Source: Crossiella cryophila
Lineage (GTDB): Bacteria > Actinomycetota > Actinomycetes > Mycobacteriales > Pseudonocardiaceae
Direction: 5' to 3'
Length of the DNA stretch: 64,000 nucleotides
Assembly: GCF_014204915.1 (NCBI RefSeq)
Contig: NZ_JACHMH010000001.1
Span: forward strand, 124,001 to 188,000
Shown here: positions 46,623 through 55,237 of the stretch, piece after piece
Layout of the letters: each line of letters begins with the position of its first letter
How positions within the stretch are numbered: position 1 is the stretch's first letter
The notes under the pieces: model-generated
The model's database searches: none
Seen by the model: the letters and a program-made list of their open reading frames with translations, nothing else
What the model was told of the DNA's origin: nothing
Position numbers and translations under genes: made by a program

Positions 46623-46939
46623 TCGCCCCTGGGCTCCAGCGCCTTGATGAAGTCAGGGTCAGCGGCAACCTTGCCGACCTTCGAGGCGCCACCCGGCGAG
46701 CCCAGCTCGCTGAAGAAGTCCACGTTGGCCTTGATGTACTGGTTCCACTGATCCGGGGTGTCGTCTTCGTAGTAGATGGCCTCCACCGGGCACACCGGCT
46801 CGCAGGCGCCGCAGTCGACGCACTCGTCCGGGTGGATGTAGAGCATCCGGTCGCCCTCGTAGATGCAGTCGACCGGGCATTCCTCGATGCAGGCCTTGTC
46901 CAGCACGTCGACGCAGGGCTCGGCGATCACGTAGGTCAC
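46619..46939 (-). CDS. fdxC: Ferredoxin, 7Fe-8S type
   Basis: Small acidic ferredoxin of 106 aa. The first cluster region IAEPCVDVLDKACIEECPVD has a cysteine spacing typical of 3Fe-4S sites; the second, DECVDCGACEPVCP, binds 4Fe-4S. The C-terminal extension (SKVGKVAADPDFIKALEP) is the usual actinobacterial one. GTG 46939 has AGGAG upstream. It gives electrons to P450s or other enzymes; its link to dapC is only genetic coupling. Confidence 0.95.
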   Translation of the reverse strand: MTYVIAEPCVDVLDKACIEECPVDCIYEGDRMLYIHPDECVDCGACEPVCPVEAIYYEDDTPDQWNQYIKANVDFFSELGSPGGASKVGKVAADPDFIKALEPRGE

Positions 46940-47111
46940 AGCAGGTCTCCTGCTCCTTGGTCCGTTCCAGCCGCGCTGTCGGGCTCAGCGCGACACCAGG
47001 CAAGTATTCCTTGCCCGCCGGTGACAATCACACCTGGTGGGCTCGCTCACAGCGAAATTAGGTGCGCCTATCTTCTGCCGCCAGAAGAACAAAGAGGTGA
47101 TAGTGCCCAGG

Positions 47112-47567
47112 TCAGCGGGGCTGCGGCAGGGTCAATCGGGTGCCAAGCGCGGCCGCTCCGGCCAGCGAACCCACTGACAGAAGAACGAGCGAGCGCCAGT
47201 CGTCGGTCAGCAGCACGTCCCCGCCGGGCCCCGCCACGCCGAAGACGATCACCGCGCCGAGCCAGGCCAGGAAGGGCAGCGCGACCAGGATCATCCGGCT
47301 GGTGCACCGGGCGGCGGCCAGCACCAGCCAGGGCGTGGTGACCGCCGCGACCAGGATGGTCACCGGCAGCGGCCAGTTGTAGACCGGTGGCACCTCCGGC
47401 CAGAAGTCCCACACCCGCAGCGGCAGGAACATCAGCTCGACCCAGGCCAGCAGCACCGCGTCCAGCACCAGCACCGCCAGCACGACCGGGTTGGCCAGCA
47501 CGGCGACGCGTTCGAGGAGCGGCCGTCGCGCTCGCTGCTCGACCGGTAGCTCCTCGACCTCGGTCAC
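47112..47567 (-). CDS. Integral membrane protein, Rv1171-like
   Basis: Protein of 151 aa with about four membrane helices (ANPVVLAVLVLDAVLLAWVE; WPLPVTILVAAVTTPWLVLA; then two more) and no soluble domain. GTG 47567 overlaps the mshB stop by 4 bp, so it is translated with mshB; the same neighbour exists in mycobacteria. Function unknown. The longer frame upstream lies inside mshB. Confidence 0.75.
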   Translation of the reverse strand: MTEVEELPVEQRARRPLLERVAVLANPVVLAVLVLDAVLLAWVELMFLPLRVWDFWPEVPPVYNWPLPVTILVAAVTTPWLVLAAARCTSRMILVALPFLAWLGAVIVFGVAGPGGDVLLTDDWRSLVLLSVGSLAGAAALGTRLTLPQPR

Positions 47568-48442
47568 CGTGTCCCGCCTCCGTCCGTACCGGGTGCACCT
47601 CCCCCGCCGAAGAGGTCGGTGGCGATCCCCTCGGCGCTGCCGCGGGCCAGCACGAAGTGCTCGGTGGCCAGCACCGGCTGGGCGATGCCGTTGGACAGGG
47701 CGTACGCGGCCGCGCCGTCGTTGCCCTGCCACACCTGCACCTGGGTCGCGTGCGCGCGCAGCGCACTGAGCTTGGCAGGTACGTGATCGGTGATGTCCAC
47801 CGAGGTGGTGATCAGCGCGTCGTCCACCGCGGGCAGCTCGCCGTCGGCGGGCAGCCGGAAGGGCAGGCTTTCCAGCTCCTTCAGCCCGGCCACGCCGAGG
47901 TCGAGGTGCGCCCGCGCGGTCACCGTGTGGAAGACCCGGTCGATGCCGGGCACCTCGGCGGTGGCCGCCATGGTGACCTCGTGCGCGCGGATGTGGTCCG
48001 GGTGGCCGTAGCCGCCGAAGCTGTCGTAGGTCACCACGACCTGCGGCTTCACCTCGCGCAGGATCGCGGCCAGGGCCGCGGTCTGCTCCTGCAGGTCACC
48101 GGCGACGAAGCAGCGCTGGTGCTTGTTGGCCGCGGTCCCGGCCATGCCGGAGTCCCGCCAGCGGCCCATGCCGCCGAGGAAGCGGTGGTCGATCACGCCG
48201 AGGGCGGCGCAGGCCCCGCGCAGTTCACCGACCCGGTACCCGCCGAGCTGGTCGGCGGCCTCCGGACCGAGGCCGCGCAGGCCTTCGGGGATGACCTCGC
48301 CCTCTTCGCCCAGGGTGCAGGTGACAACGGTCACATGCGCGCCGTAGGCGGCATAACGGGCGATGGTGCCACCGGTCCACAGGCTCTCGTCGTCCGGATG
48401 AGCGTGTACCAGCAGCAACCGTGGTGGGGCGGTCAGTGTCAC
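47564..48442 (-). CDS. mshB: N-acetylglucosaminyl-inositol deacetylase MshB
   Basis: Zinc deacetylase of 292 aa (PIG-L family) for the second step of mycothiol synthesis, giving GlcN-Ins from GlcNAc-Ins. Zinc ligands lie in LVHAHPDDES (about residues 13-16) and the His of GGYGHPDHIRAH. GTG 48442 is set by TAGGCT 6 nt upstream, so the mRNA is probably leaderless. Its presence shows the host makes mycothiol, an actinobacterial trait. Confidence 0.94.
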   Translation of the reverse strand: MTLTAPPRLLLVHAHPDDESLWTGGTIARYAAYGAHVTVVTCTLGEEGEVIPEGLRGLGPEAADQLGGYRVGELRGACAALGVIDHRFLGGMGRWRDSGMAGTAANKHQRCFVAGDLQEQTAALAAILREVKPQVVVTYDSFGGYGHPDHIRAHEVTMAATAEVPGIDRVFHTVTARAHLDLGVAGLKELESLPFRLPADGELPAVDDALITTSVDITDHVPAKLSALRAHATQVQVWQGNDGAAAYALSNGIAQPVLATEHFVLARGSAEGIATDLFGGGGAPGTDGGGTR

Positions 48443-48554
48443 CGGAATAGCCTAGTGGCTCAGAGTTGAACCGTTTTGCCAGATGTCACCACAGCGCGGT
48501 AACTCTTCAGTGTGACGCTGCGCGACATTCAGCCATCAGGGGTTGTGGAGTGGA

Positions 48555-50351
48555 CTAGTCGCTGACTTCCCACTCGGCCACGTTCCAGGTGACGCCCAGC
48601 CGCGGGTGGTAGGTGACCTTGTCGATGGTGTCCCGGTAGCCGACCATCGTCGGCACCTGGAACAGCGGCAACGAGGTGATCTCCTCGGCCAGCGTGCGGT
48701 CCACGTGCTGGAGCAGCTCGGTGCGCTTGGCCGCGTCCAGCTCGAAGCCGACCTGGTTCAGCTCGGCGTCCACGGTCTGGTTCGACCAGCCGCTCCAGTT
48801 CTGCCCGCCGGTGCTGGCGTACATGCCCTTCTTGTCCGACTTCCACTGGGTGCCCACCCAGCCGAAGAGCGCCACGTCGTAGTCGCCCCGGCTGTTGCGC
48901 CCGTCCAGGAAGGCCGGATCGGTGTCATCAACGATCTTGATACCGGCCTGTTCGCAGGAGGCCTGGATCAGCTCGACGGTCTGCTTGCGCCGGGGCAGCC
49001 CGTTGTGGCTGATCCGGATCTCCAGCGTCTTGCCGCCCTTGTCGAAGTAGCGGCCGTCCCGCCGCCAGCCCGCGGCCAGCAGCGTCTTCACCGACTCCTC
49101 CGGGCTGTCCAGCATGAAGTTGCCGTAGTTGTCCCGGTAGCCGTCCTCGCTGGGCAGGAACAGCAGGCTGTTCAGCGGCTTGGCCGAGGGGTCGACGCCG
49201 CGCACCACCTTCTGCACGATCTCCCCGCGCCGCACGCACTGGGCGAAGGCGTGCCGGACCGCCTTGTCCTGGAACAGCGCCCGCCGCCAGTTCAGGTCCA
49301 GGTGCTCGAAGGTGAGCCCACCGCCCGCGGAGTACTTCACGCCCTGGGCGCCCAGCCCGCGCAGCGTGGCCGCGGTGTTCGGATCCGGCTGCGGCGCGAT
49401 CACCTGCATCTTGTTCTCCTGCAGGGCGCGCACCTGGTTGGCCGGATCGGCCTCGCTGCGCAGCACCACCGAGGCCGGACCGCCCCGGTTGCCGATCCAC
49501 TTCTCGTTGCGCACCAGCCGGACCTGCGAACCGGGCTGCCAGCTCTCGATCCGGTACGGGCCCGAGCCGGGCATCAGCCGAGGGCTGAACCCGGTCCAGC
49601 CGGTGTTCCAGAACTTGGAGACCTTCTCCAGCTCGGCGTCCGGGGAGTTCGGGCCGACCTTGGTGATGTCGGCGATGCCGGTCTCCCGCTCCAGCACGTG
49701 CGCCGGCATCAGGTGGGTGGCGTCGAAGCGGCTCTTGTAGTCGGGGAAGGGCTTGTCGTAGGTGGTGACGAAGGTCAGGTCGTCCTTGCACTGCGGGGTC
49801 ATCAGCTCGTAGCCGGTGGTGGCCGCGGGCCGGAAGTACTTGGCTGGCTTGCCGTCCGGGCCGGAGACCGGGGCGCCGGTGGCGTCGCTGCGCACCGCCT
49901 TGCCGCTCTGGGCCAGCCAGGCCAGGTAGAAGTCGTCGCAGTCCCAGGCCGAGCCGTCGGACCACTGCACGCCGGGCCGGATCCGGTAGGTGACCACCTG
50001 CGGGGCGGTGGAGGTCAGCTCCACACCGAGCATCACGTCGGTGTTGAGCAGCGGCAGCAGCGTGTCGTCGTGCACGAACGGACCGGCCAGCACCGGGGTC
50101 AGCACCAGGGTGTTGTTGAAGTTGCCCGCGTCGGCGACCTGGTTGTTGAACACGGTGTAGGGCAGGTCGTGGCCGATGACCACCTCGCCGCCGGAGCGCA
50201 CCGCGGGCAGCTTGTAGCGGTCGGCGCCTGCCTCGCGGCCCTTGGCGCCGGTGCGCTGGCTGTCGCCGTTGAGACCGGCGTCGTCTGTCGCGGAGGAACA
50301 GGCGCCCGCGACCAGCGCGAGGCCGGCCAGGACCGCCACGAACGCGCGCAC
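48555..50351 (-). CDS. Family 5 solute-binding lipoprotein
   Basis: Lipoprotein of 598 aa of the peptide/nickel-binding SBP_bac_5 family: signal and lipobox FVAVLAGLALVAGACSS, then YRIRPGVQWSDGSAWDCDDF (family motif). GTG 50351 is preferred to the frame start at 50378 because AGGAG lies 5 nt before it. No permease or ATPase is adjacent, so it may work with a distant transporter or as a non-transport scaffold. Paired with the LpqW-like gene next upstream. Confidence 0.85.
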   Translation of the reverse strand: MRAFVAVLAGLALVAGACSSATDDAGLNGDSQRTGAKGREAGADRYKLPAVRSGGEVVIGHDLPYTVFNNQVADAGNFNNTLVLTPVLAGPFVHDDTLLPLLNTDVMLGVELTSTAPQVVTYRIRPGVQWSDGSAWDCDDFYLAWLAQSGKAVRSDATGAPVSGPDGKPAKYFRPAATTGYELMTPQCKDDLTFVTTYDKPFPDYKSRFDATHLMPAHVLERETGIADITKVGPNSPDAELEKVSKFWNTGWTGFSPRLMPGSGPYRIESWQPGSQVRLVRNEKWIGNRGGPASVVLRSEADPANQVRALQENKMQVIAPQPDPNTAATLRGLGAQGVKYSAGGGLTFEHLDLNWRRALFQDKAVRHAFAQCVRRGEIVQKVVRGVDPSAKPLNSLLFLPSEDGYRDNYGNFMLDSPEESVKTLLAAGWRRDGRYFDKGGKTLEIRISHNGLPRRKQTVELIQASCEQAGIKIVDDTDPAFLDGRNSRGDYDVALFGWVGTQWKSDKKGMYASTGGQNWSGWSNQTVDAELNQVGFELDAAKRTELLQHVDRTLAEEITSLPLFQVPTMVGYRDTIDKVTYHPRLGVTWNVAEWEVSD

Positions 50352-50461
50352 GGGTACTCCTACCGTTGACAGGGACACGTGCGGAGGTTATGGAGACCCG
50401 CAGCGGCGGTCACCATCAGGCCACGGATCGTGACCAAAGGGTGATGCCGTTATGCGGAGCG

Positions 50462-52228
50462 TTACTTGGGCGGGTTGCGCTTCCAGGTGTTGGCCGTGGT
50501 GAACGGACCCGCGAACGGCGGGCCGGGGTCCACCCCGGTGACCTCGGTCCCGGTGGCCAGCACGTCGGCGAGCTGGAACAGCGGCACCGCGACCACCTGC
50601 TGCCAGAGCGTGGTCTCGATCCCGGGCAGCACCTGGGCCAGCGGCGCGGCCCCGGTCAGCGCGGAGTCGATCACCGGCTGCAGGGTGCGGTCGCAGAACC
50701 CGGCCGGGTTGGCGGGCGGGTCGGTCGGCACGGCCGGGCAGCCGAAGCCGGAGGCCAGCACGGTGGCCGGATCGCTGTCCACCACCTGCGGCACCACCGC
50801 CAGGTCGACCACGCCCGCGTCCACGCTGGGCGTGCCGGTGACCGAGGTCGGCGGGGTGCTGGCGGAGCTGGTCGGGGCGGTGCTGGTGGCCGTGGGCGGG
50901 GTGCTGGGCAGCATCTCGCCGAAGAGCTGGTCGCCGCCGGAGTTGGTGATCTTGGCGTCGATGCCGAAATCGGCCAGCTGCCGCCGGATCAGACTGGCCA
51001 GCGAGGCGTAGGGCTCGCGGTCGGTCGGCGCGCCGATGGTGATGCCCAGCGGCCTGCCCTCCCTGGCCCACTTGCCTGCCGCGTCCCTGCGGTAGCCGAG
51101 TTCGGTGAGCAGCGCGTCCGCCCGGCCGTGGTCCGGCCGCGCCGCGGGGCTGTCCGCGGGCATGGTGGGCGCGTATCCGGCCTGCACCGGCCCGTAGACC
51201 TGGGCGTCGGCCCGCTGGTTGGCCGCGGGACCGTTGCCGGTGCCCGCGGCGATCAGCGCGTTGCGGTCGATCACGCTGACCAGCGCGGTGCGCATGCGGA
51301 CATCGGCCAGCACCGGGCTGACCGGGCGCAGCAGCAGCTGCACGGTGCTGCCGCGCGGGACGGTGGTCAGCTTGGCCACCGGTCCGAGCGCGTTGAGCTG
51401 CTCCATCGCCGCCTGGTCGGGGGTGAGCACCACGAGCTGGTCGTTGCCGCTGCGCAGCGCCCCGGTCAGGCCGGGCACATCGGTGCGGCGCAACACGATC
51501 CGGCCCAGCGTGGCGGGCGTGCCCCAGTAGCGGTCGTTGCGCTCCAGCGCCACCTCACCGCGGACCAGGTCGAGCTGCCGGATGGAGAACCGGCCGCCGG
51601 AGGCCGGGAAACTGGTGTCCAGCACCGCGTTCCAGCCACCGAAGGCGTCCTTGAGCAGGTGCGCGGGCAGCAGGTTGCGGAACAGCGAGCGCCAGCCCGG
51701 GTAGGGCTTGCTGAAGACCACCTCGACCGTCTTGCCGCTGTCCCGGGAGATCACGTTGCTGATCAGCCGGTAACCGGCCGGGTTGACCGTGCCCGGCTGG
51801 GTGGTCATCTGCCGCCACAGGTAGTCGAAGTCCTCGGCCGCGATCGGCCCGCCGTCGGACCAGGAGGCGTCCTTGCGCAGCGAGTAGGTGACGGTGAACG
51901 GCTCGCTCTTGGTGACCTGGGCGCTGTTGAGCACCGCCGGATCGGGCCTGGGCACGCCGTCAGGACCGGGCCGGAAGGCCGAGGGCAGGATCAGCGTGGC
52001 CAGCGCGGTGGTGGCCACCGACTGGTCGGCCAGCGCGTGCGGGTTGAACCCCCGGGCCAGCCGGTCCACCCCGACCAGCACCTCGTTGACGTCGATCACC
52101 TTGGTCGGCCCGCCCTGCGCGCCGGTGGTCACCAACGGCGGCGGCGGGGTGCTCGTGCAGGCGGCCAGCACGCTGACGCCCAGCAGGACGGAGGCGAAAC
52201 GCCGTGCCCTGGATGCGGCCGAGCCCAC
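50462..52228 (-). CDS. lpqW: LpqW-like family 5 lipoprotein
   Basis: Lipoprotein of 588 aa, lipobox SVLLGVSVLAACTS, divergent SBP_bac_5 fold (YSLRKDASWSDGGPIAAEDF). A Thr/Ser/Pro-rich insert lies near residue 410-430. Mycobacterial LpqW steers PIM/lipomannan synthesis rather than import; the assignment rests on family and position next to typA. GTG 52228 has GGAGGA 8 nt upstream. It is transcribed from upstream of the typA terminator region. Confidence 0.75.
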   Translation of the reverse strand: MGSAASRARRFASVLLGVSVLAACTSTPPPPLVTTGAQGGPTKVIDVNEVLVGVDRLARGFNPHALADQSVATTALATLILPSAFRPGPDGVPRPDPAVLNSAQVTKSEPFTVTYSLRKDASWSDGGPIAAEDFDYLWRQMTTQPGTVNPAGYRLISNVISRDSGKTVEVVFSKPYPGWRSLFRNLLPAHLLKDAFGGWNAVLDTSFPASGGRFSIRQLDLVRGEVALERNDRYWGTPATLGRIVLRRTDVPGLTGALRSGNDQLVVLTPDQAAMEQLNALGPVAKLTTVPRGSTVQLLLRPVSPVLADVRMRTALVSVIDRNALIAAGTGNGPAANQRADAQVYGPVQAGYAPTMPADSPAARPDHGRADALLTELGYRRDAAGKWAREGRPLGITIGAPTDREPYASLASLIRRQLADFGIDAKITNSGGDQLFGEMLPSTPPTATSTAPTSSASTPPTSVTGTPSVDAGVVDLAVVPQVVDSDPATVLASGFGCPAVPTDPPANPAGFCDRTLQPVIDSALTGAAPLAQVLPGIETTLWQQVVAVPLFQLADVLATGTEVTGVDPGPPFAGPFTTANTWKRNPPK

Positions 52229-52362
52229 TCGGCACTCCTCCCTGGATGATCACCCCAGCCAACGCCAGGCTGGTGGTGCAGAGGCTCCCAGACCGTAGTC
52301 GAAGCCCTGTGAACGGGACGTCTGAACCCCGCTTCAGGTTGTGCGGGGAGTGGTTCGAAAAG

Positions 52363-52400
52363 CGAACGCCCCCGCGAACAGCGGCCCGCGGGGGCGTTCG
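52363..52400 (-). terminator. Intrinsic terminator of typA
   Basis: Perfect 14-bp stem (CGAACGCCCCCGCG and complement, 10-nt loop). On the minus strand it is followed by CTTTTCG, so the T-run supports termination of typA before lpqW. Confidence 0.82.
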
Positions 52401-52414
52401 ATCAGGCTGGGATA

Positions 52415-54331
52415 TCAGGCCTTGTCGCGAGTCTTGGCGCGGGAGCGCTCGCGGCCACGCAGGGTCGAGTCCAGGATGAGCTTGCGGACGCGGATGGTCG
52501 AGGGGGTCACCTCGACGCACTCGTCGCTGGAGCAGAACTCCAGGGCCTCTTCCAGGCTCAGCTTGCGCGGGCGGGCCAGGCGCTCCAGCTCGTCACCGGT
52601 GGAGGAGCGCATGTTGGTGAGCTTCTTCTCCCGGCAGACGTTGACGTCGAGGTCCTCCGAGCGCGGGTTCTCACCGACGACCATGCCCTCGTACGCCTCG
52701 GCGCCCGGCTCCACGAAGAAGGTGCCGCGGTCGGCCAGCTGGATCATGGCGTAGCTGGTGACCGCGCCGGTGCGGTCGCACACCAGCGAGCCGGTGTGCC
52801 GGGTGCGCAGTTCGCCCACCCAGGGGAAGTAGCCCTCGAAGACGTGGTTGGCGATGCCTGCGCCACGGGTCTCGGTGAGGAACTCGGTGCGGAAGCCGAT
52901 CAGGCCGCGCGCCGGGACCACGTAGTCCAGCTTGATCCGGCCGGAGCCGTGGCCGGACATGTTCTCCATCCGGCCCTTGCGGTTGGCCAGCAGCTGGGTG
53001 ACCGAGCCGAGGTGCTCCTCGGGGGTGTCCACGGTCAGGCGCTCGAACGGCTCGCACAGCTTGCCGTCGATGGTCCTGGTGACCACCTGCGGCTTGCCGA
53101 CGGTCAGCTCGTAGCCCTCGCGGCGCATCTGCTCGACCAGGATGGCCAGCGCCAGCTCGCCACGGCCCTGCACCTCCCAGGTGTCGGGACGCTCGGTGGG
53201 CAGCACCTTGATCGAGACGTTGCCGACCAGTTCGGTGTCCAGCCGGGCCTTGACCAGGCGGGCGGTCAGCTTGTCGCCGCCGTTGCGACCGGCCATCGGG
53301 GAGGTGTTCACACCGATGGTCATGGAGATCGCGGGCTGGTCGACGGTGATCCGCGGCAGCGGGTCCGGGTTGTCCAGGTCGGCGAGGGTGTCGCCGATGG
53401 TGATCTCCGGGATGCCCGCGATGGCCACCAGCTCGCCCGCGGAGGCGACCTCGGCAGGCACCCGCTCCAGCGCCTCGGTGATCAGCAGTTCGGTGATCTT
53501 GACTCGCTGCGTGCTGCCGTCCTCACGACACCAGGCCACCCACTCGCCCTTGCGGATCTGGCCCGCGTGGATGCGGCAGAGCGCGATCCGGCCGAGGAAG
53601 GCGGAGGCGTCCAGGTTGGTGACCAGGGCGCGCAGCGGGGCCTCGGCGTCGCCGGTGGGCGGCGGCACGTGCTTGAGCAGCACGTCGAAGAGGACGTCCA
53701 GGTTCTCGGTGTCCGGCAGGCCGCCGTCGGCGGGCTGCTCCAGGCTGGCCCTGCCGGCGCGGGCGGAGGCGTAGACGACCGGCAGGTCGAGCACGGCCGA
53801 CATGTCCAGGTGCTCGACACCCTCGGCGTCCAGGTCGGAGGCCAGCTCCAGCAGCAGGTCGTGGGTTTCCTCCACGACCTCGGAGATGCGCGCGTCCGGC
53901 CGGTCCACCTTGTTGACCACGAGGATCACCGGGAGACCGGCGGCCAGGGTCTTGCGGAGCACGAACCGGGTCTGCGGCAGCGGGCCCTCGCTGGCGTCCA
54001 CCAGCAGCACCACGCCGTCGACCATGGCCAGGCCGCGTTCGACCTCACCACCGAAGTCGGCGTGGCCGGGGGTGTCGACCACGTTGATGGTCATCACACC
54101 CTCGGGGGTGAGGCGCTTCACGGCGGTGTTCTTGGCGAGAATGGTGATGCCCTTCTCGCGCTCCAGTTCACCGGAGTCCATGACGCGGTCGACCAGCTCG
54201 GCACGGGCCGCGAAGGCTCCCGACTGCCGGAGCATCGCGTCGACGAGAGTGGTCTTGCCATGGTCGACGTGAGCGACGATGGCGATGTTGCGAAGATCGG
54301 TCCTGACGGTGGCCGGCGCGGCGGTGGGCAC
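52415..54331 (-). CDS. typA: Ribosome-associated GTPase TypA/BipA
   Basis: Translational GTPase of 638 aa: G1 AHVDHGKTTL, G3 DTPGHADFGG, G4 NKVDRPDA, then beta-barrel, EF-G-like domains III and V and the BipA-specific C-terminal domain ending with basic residues (LRGRERSRAKTRDKA). It binds 70S ribosomes under stress and in assembly. GTG 54331 has CGAGGAG 6 nt upstream; the open frame to 54397 is not used. Confidence 0.95.
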   Translation of the reverse strand: MPTAAPATVRTDLRNIAIVAHVDHGKTTLVDAMLRQSGAFAARAELVDRVMDSGELEREKGITILAKNTAVKRLTPEGVMTINVVDTPGHADFGGEVERGLAMVDGVVLLVDASEGPLPQTRFVLRKTLAAGLPVILVVNKVDRPDARISEVVEETHDLLLELASDLDAEGVEHLDMSAVLDLPVVYASARAGRASLEQPADGGLPDTENLDVLFDVLLKHVPPPTGDAEAPLRALVTNLDASAFLGRIALCRIHAGQIRKGEWVAWCREDGSTQRVKITELLITEALERVPAEVASAGELVAIAGIPEITIGDTLADLDNPDPLPRITVDQPAISMTIGVNTSPMAGRNGGDKLTARLVKARLDTELVGNVSIKVLPTERPDTWEVQGRGELALAILVEQMRREGYELTVGKPQVVTRTIDGKLCEPFERLTVDTPEEHLGSVTQLLANRKGRMENMSGHGSGRIKLDYVVPARGLIGFRTEFLTETRGAGIANHVFEGYFPWVGELRTRHTGSLVCDRTGAVTSYAMIQLADRGTFFVEPGAEAYEGMVVGENPRSEDLDVNVCREKKLTNMRSSTGDELERLARPRKLSLEEALEFCSSDECVEVTPSTIRVRKLILDSTLRGRERSRAKTRDKA

Positions 54332-54446
54332 GCGAAACTCCTCGGAATCTGCCTGTTGGGAGATGGCCACCGGCTTCTGCGCCGCTTCGTAGCCCACCCC
54401 ATGCTATCCGCCCGGAAGCACCTCGCCGGACGGATCCCCTAGTTGA

Positions 54447-54465
54447 TCAGGTAAGCCTAACCTAC
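54447..54465. promoter_or_regulatory. Candidate IdeR/DtxR iron box
   Basis: The 19-bp site TCAGGTAAGCCTAACCTAC matches the palindromic iron-box consensus TTAGGTTAGGCTAACCTAA at 16 positions (the central base is either strand). It overlaps the likely -10 (TACTAT, 54463-54468) of the 32-aa Cys protein and lies 115 bp before typA, the usual position for repression by Fe-loaded IdeR/DtxR. Confidence 0.55.
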
Positions 54466-54499
54466 TATGAGGCGTACCCGAGGGAGTGGGAGCAACCGC

Positions 54500-54598
54500 G
54501 TGGGCAAGGTCAAGAAGAAGTGCTGCCGCTCGAAACCGCGTTGTAAGCGATGTCCGGTACTGGCTCTCAAAAAGGCCAAAGAGAAGTTAAAGAAATAG
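54500..54598 (+). CDS. Small basic cysteine-rich protein (32 aa)
   Basis: GTG with GGGAG 7 nt upstream. The frame starts MGKVKKKCCRSKPRCKRC and ends ALKKAKEKLKK, with 4 Cys (8, 9, 15, 18) and 13 Lys/Arg residues. Codon choice is normal and it is divergent from typA. Small basic CCxC-type proteins recur in actinomycetes by recall; function unknown, possibly metal- or RNA-binding. Confidence 0.72.
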   Translation: MGKVKKKCCRSKPRCKRCPVLALKKAKEKLKK

Positions 54599-54721
54599 CA
54601 AGAAACATGGAGTTGTGGCCCCGCCGGGCACAGCGGACAGGAATACCTGCCGGGGGCTGCCGACGGGAGCCGGCGAATGGTGGACGAAGCGGGTTCACGG
54701 GCGAGGAAGGGACTGCTGGAC

Positions 54722-55030
54722 TCAGCTCGCGAGCAACTCGTTGTAGGCGAGCAGCGCGGGCGCGGTGCGGGATGCCTCGAAGTCGATCACCTCGTGGCGG
54801 ACCACTCGGCGCAGCTTGAAGGGGTCGGTGGCCAGGATGGCGTCCAGGTGACCGCGCACCATGGGGCGGGTGACGATCAGCCGGTCATGCCGGGCACCCA
54901 GGGTCCGGCAACGGCCGGAGAGCAGGAAGTTGCCTGCCGCGTACTGCCGGTCGAGCCAAGCTGCATGCTCCGGCAGTACCAAATCAACCTCGTCGGTCGA
55001 GACGGTGTAGTTCAGCAGCACGATGTACAT
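54722..55030 (-). CDS. YCII-domain protein
   Basis: Small protein of 102 aa with the ferredoxin-like YCII fold: YIVLLNYTVSTDEVDLVLP, the conserved HAAWLDRQYAAGNFLLSG (His/Asp pair of the domain) and AILATDPFKLRR. YciI proteins often act in aromatic catabolism or as dehalogenase-like enzymes, mostly uncharacterised. A CCCCCTAGCGGGGG-type palindrome lies 70-85 bp upstream. Confidence 0.85.
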   Translation of the reverse strand: MYIVLLNYTVSTDEVDLVLPEHAAWLDRQYAAGNFLLSGRCRTLGARHDRLIVTRPMVRGHLDAILATDPFKLRRVVRHEVIDFEASRTAPALLAYNELLAS

Positions 55031-55098
55031 AACTTGAAAATACGCCCGTGAGCCGAGTTTGGATCACATGGCCATTTCGACTTATACGCTTTCTTAAC

Positions 55099-55114
55099 AC
55101 CCCCTAGCGGGGGT
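55099..55114. promoter_or_regulatory. GC-box palindrome, CsoR/RcnR operator-like
   Basis: ACCCCC-TAGC-GGGGGT is flanked by A/T-rich bases (TTAAC before, ACTA after). The form resembles operators of CsoR-family metal sensors. It lies between the YciI gene start and the trpS promoter, and no csoR gene is in the window. Confidence 0.3.
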
Positions 55115-55154
55115 ACTACCACCGTGTCGGCGAGCACGATGTGTCATCGGACAC

Positions 55155-55182
55155 GTTCGGCCGAACCGTGATGGTCTAGGAT
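55155..55182 (+). promoter_or_regulatory. trpS leader promoter with overlapping palindrome
   Basis: TAGGAT (55177-55182) is a good -10, 7 nt before the leader-peptide ATG, so the leader is probably leaderless. A perfect 12-bp palindrome GTTCGGCCGAAC (55155-55166) covers the -35 region and may be an operator. Confidence 0.5.
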
Positions 55183-55189
55183 GTGCCTC

Positions 55190-55237
55190 ATGCGCTTGAT
55201 GTCCAGTCTTTGGCGGGCCGCCCACCGGCGGCCCTAG
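55190..55237 (+). CDS. trpS leader peptide (15 aa, one Trp)
   Basis: Reading frame MRLMSSLWRAAHRRP, with the Trp codon (55211-55213) immediately before the first stem of the attenuator. The TAG stop follows the second arm of hairpin 1. Short leader peptides with Trp codons control trp genes and trpS in actinomycetes by ribosome-mediated attenuation. Confidence 0.75.
   Translation: MRLMSSLWRAAHRRP

Noticed and set aside
50366-54442. Large + strand open frames opposite lpqW and typA
   Set aside because: Both lie opposite genes with clear lipoprotein or GTPase motifs and show only shadow composition.
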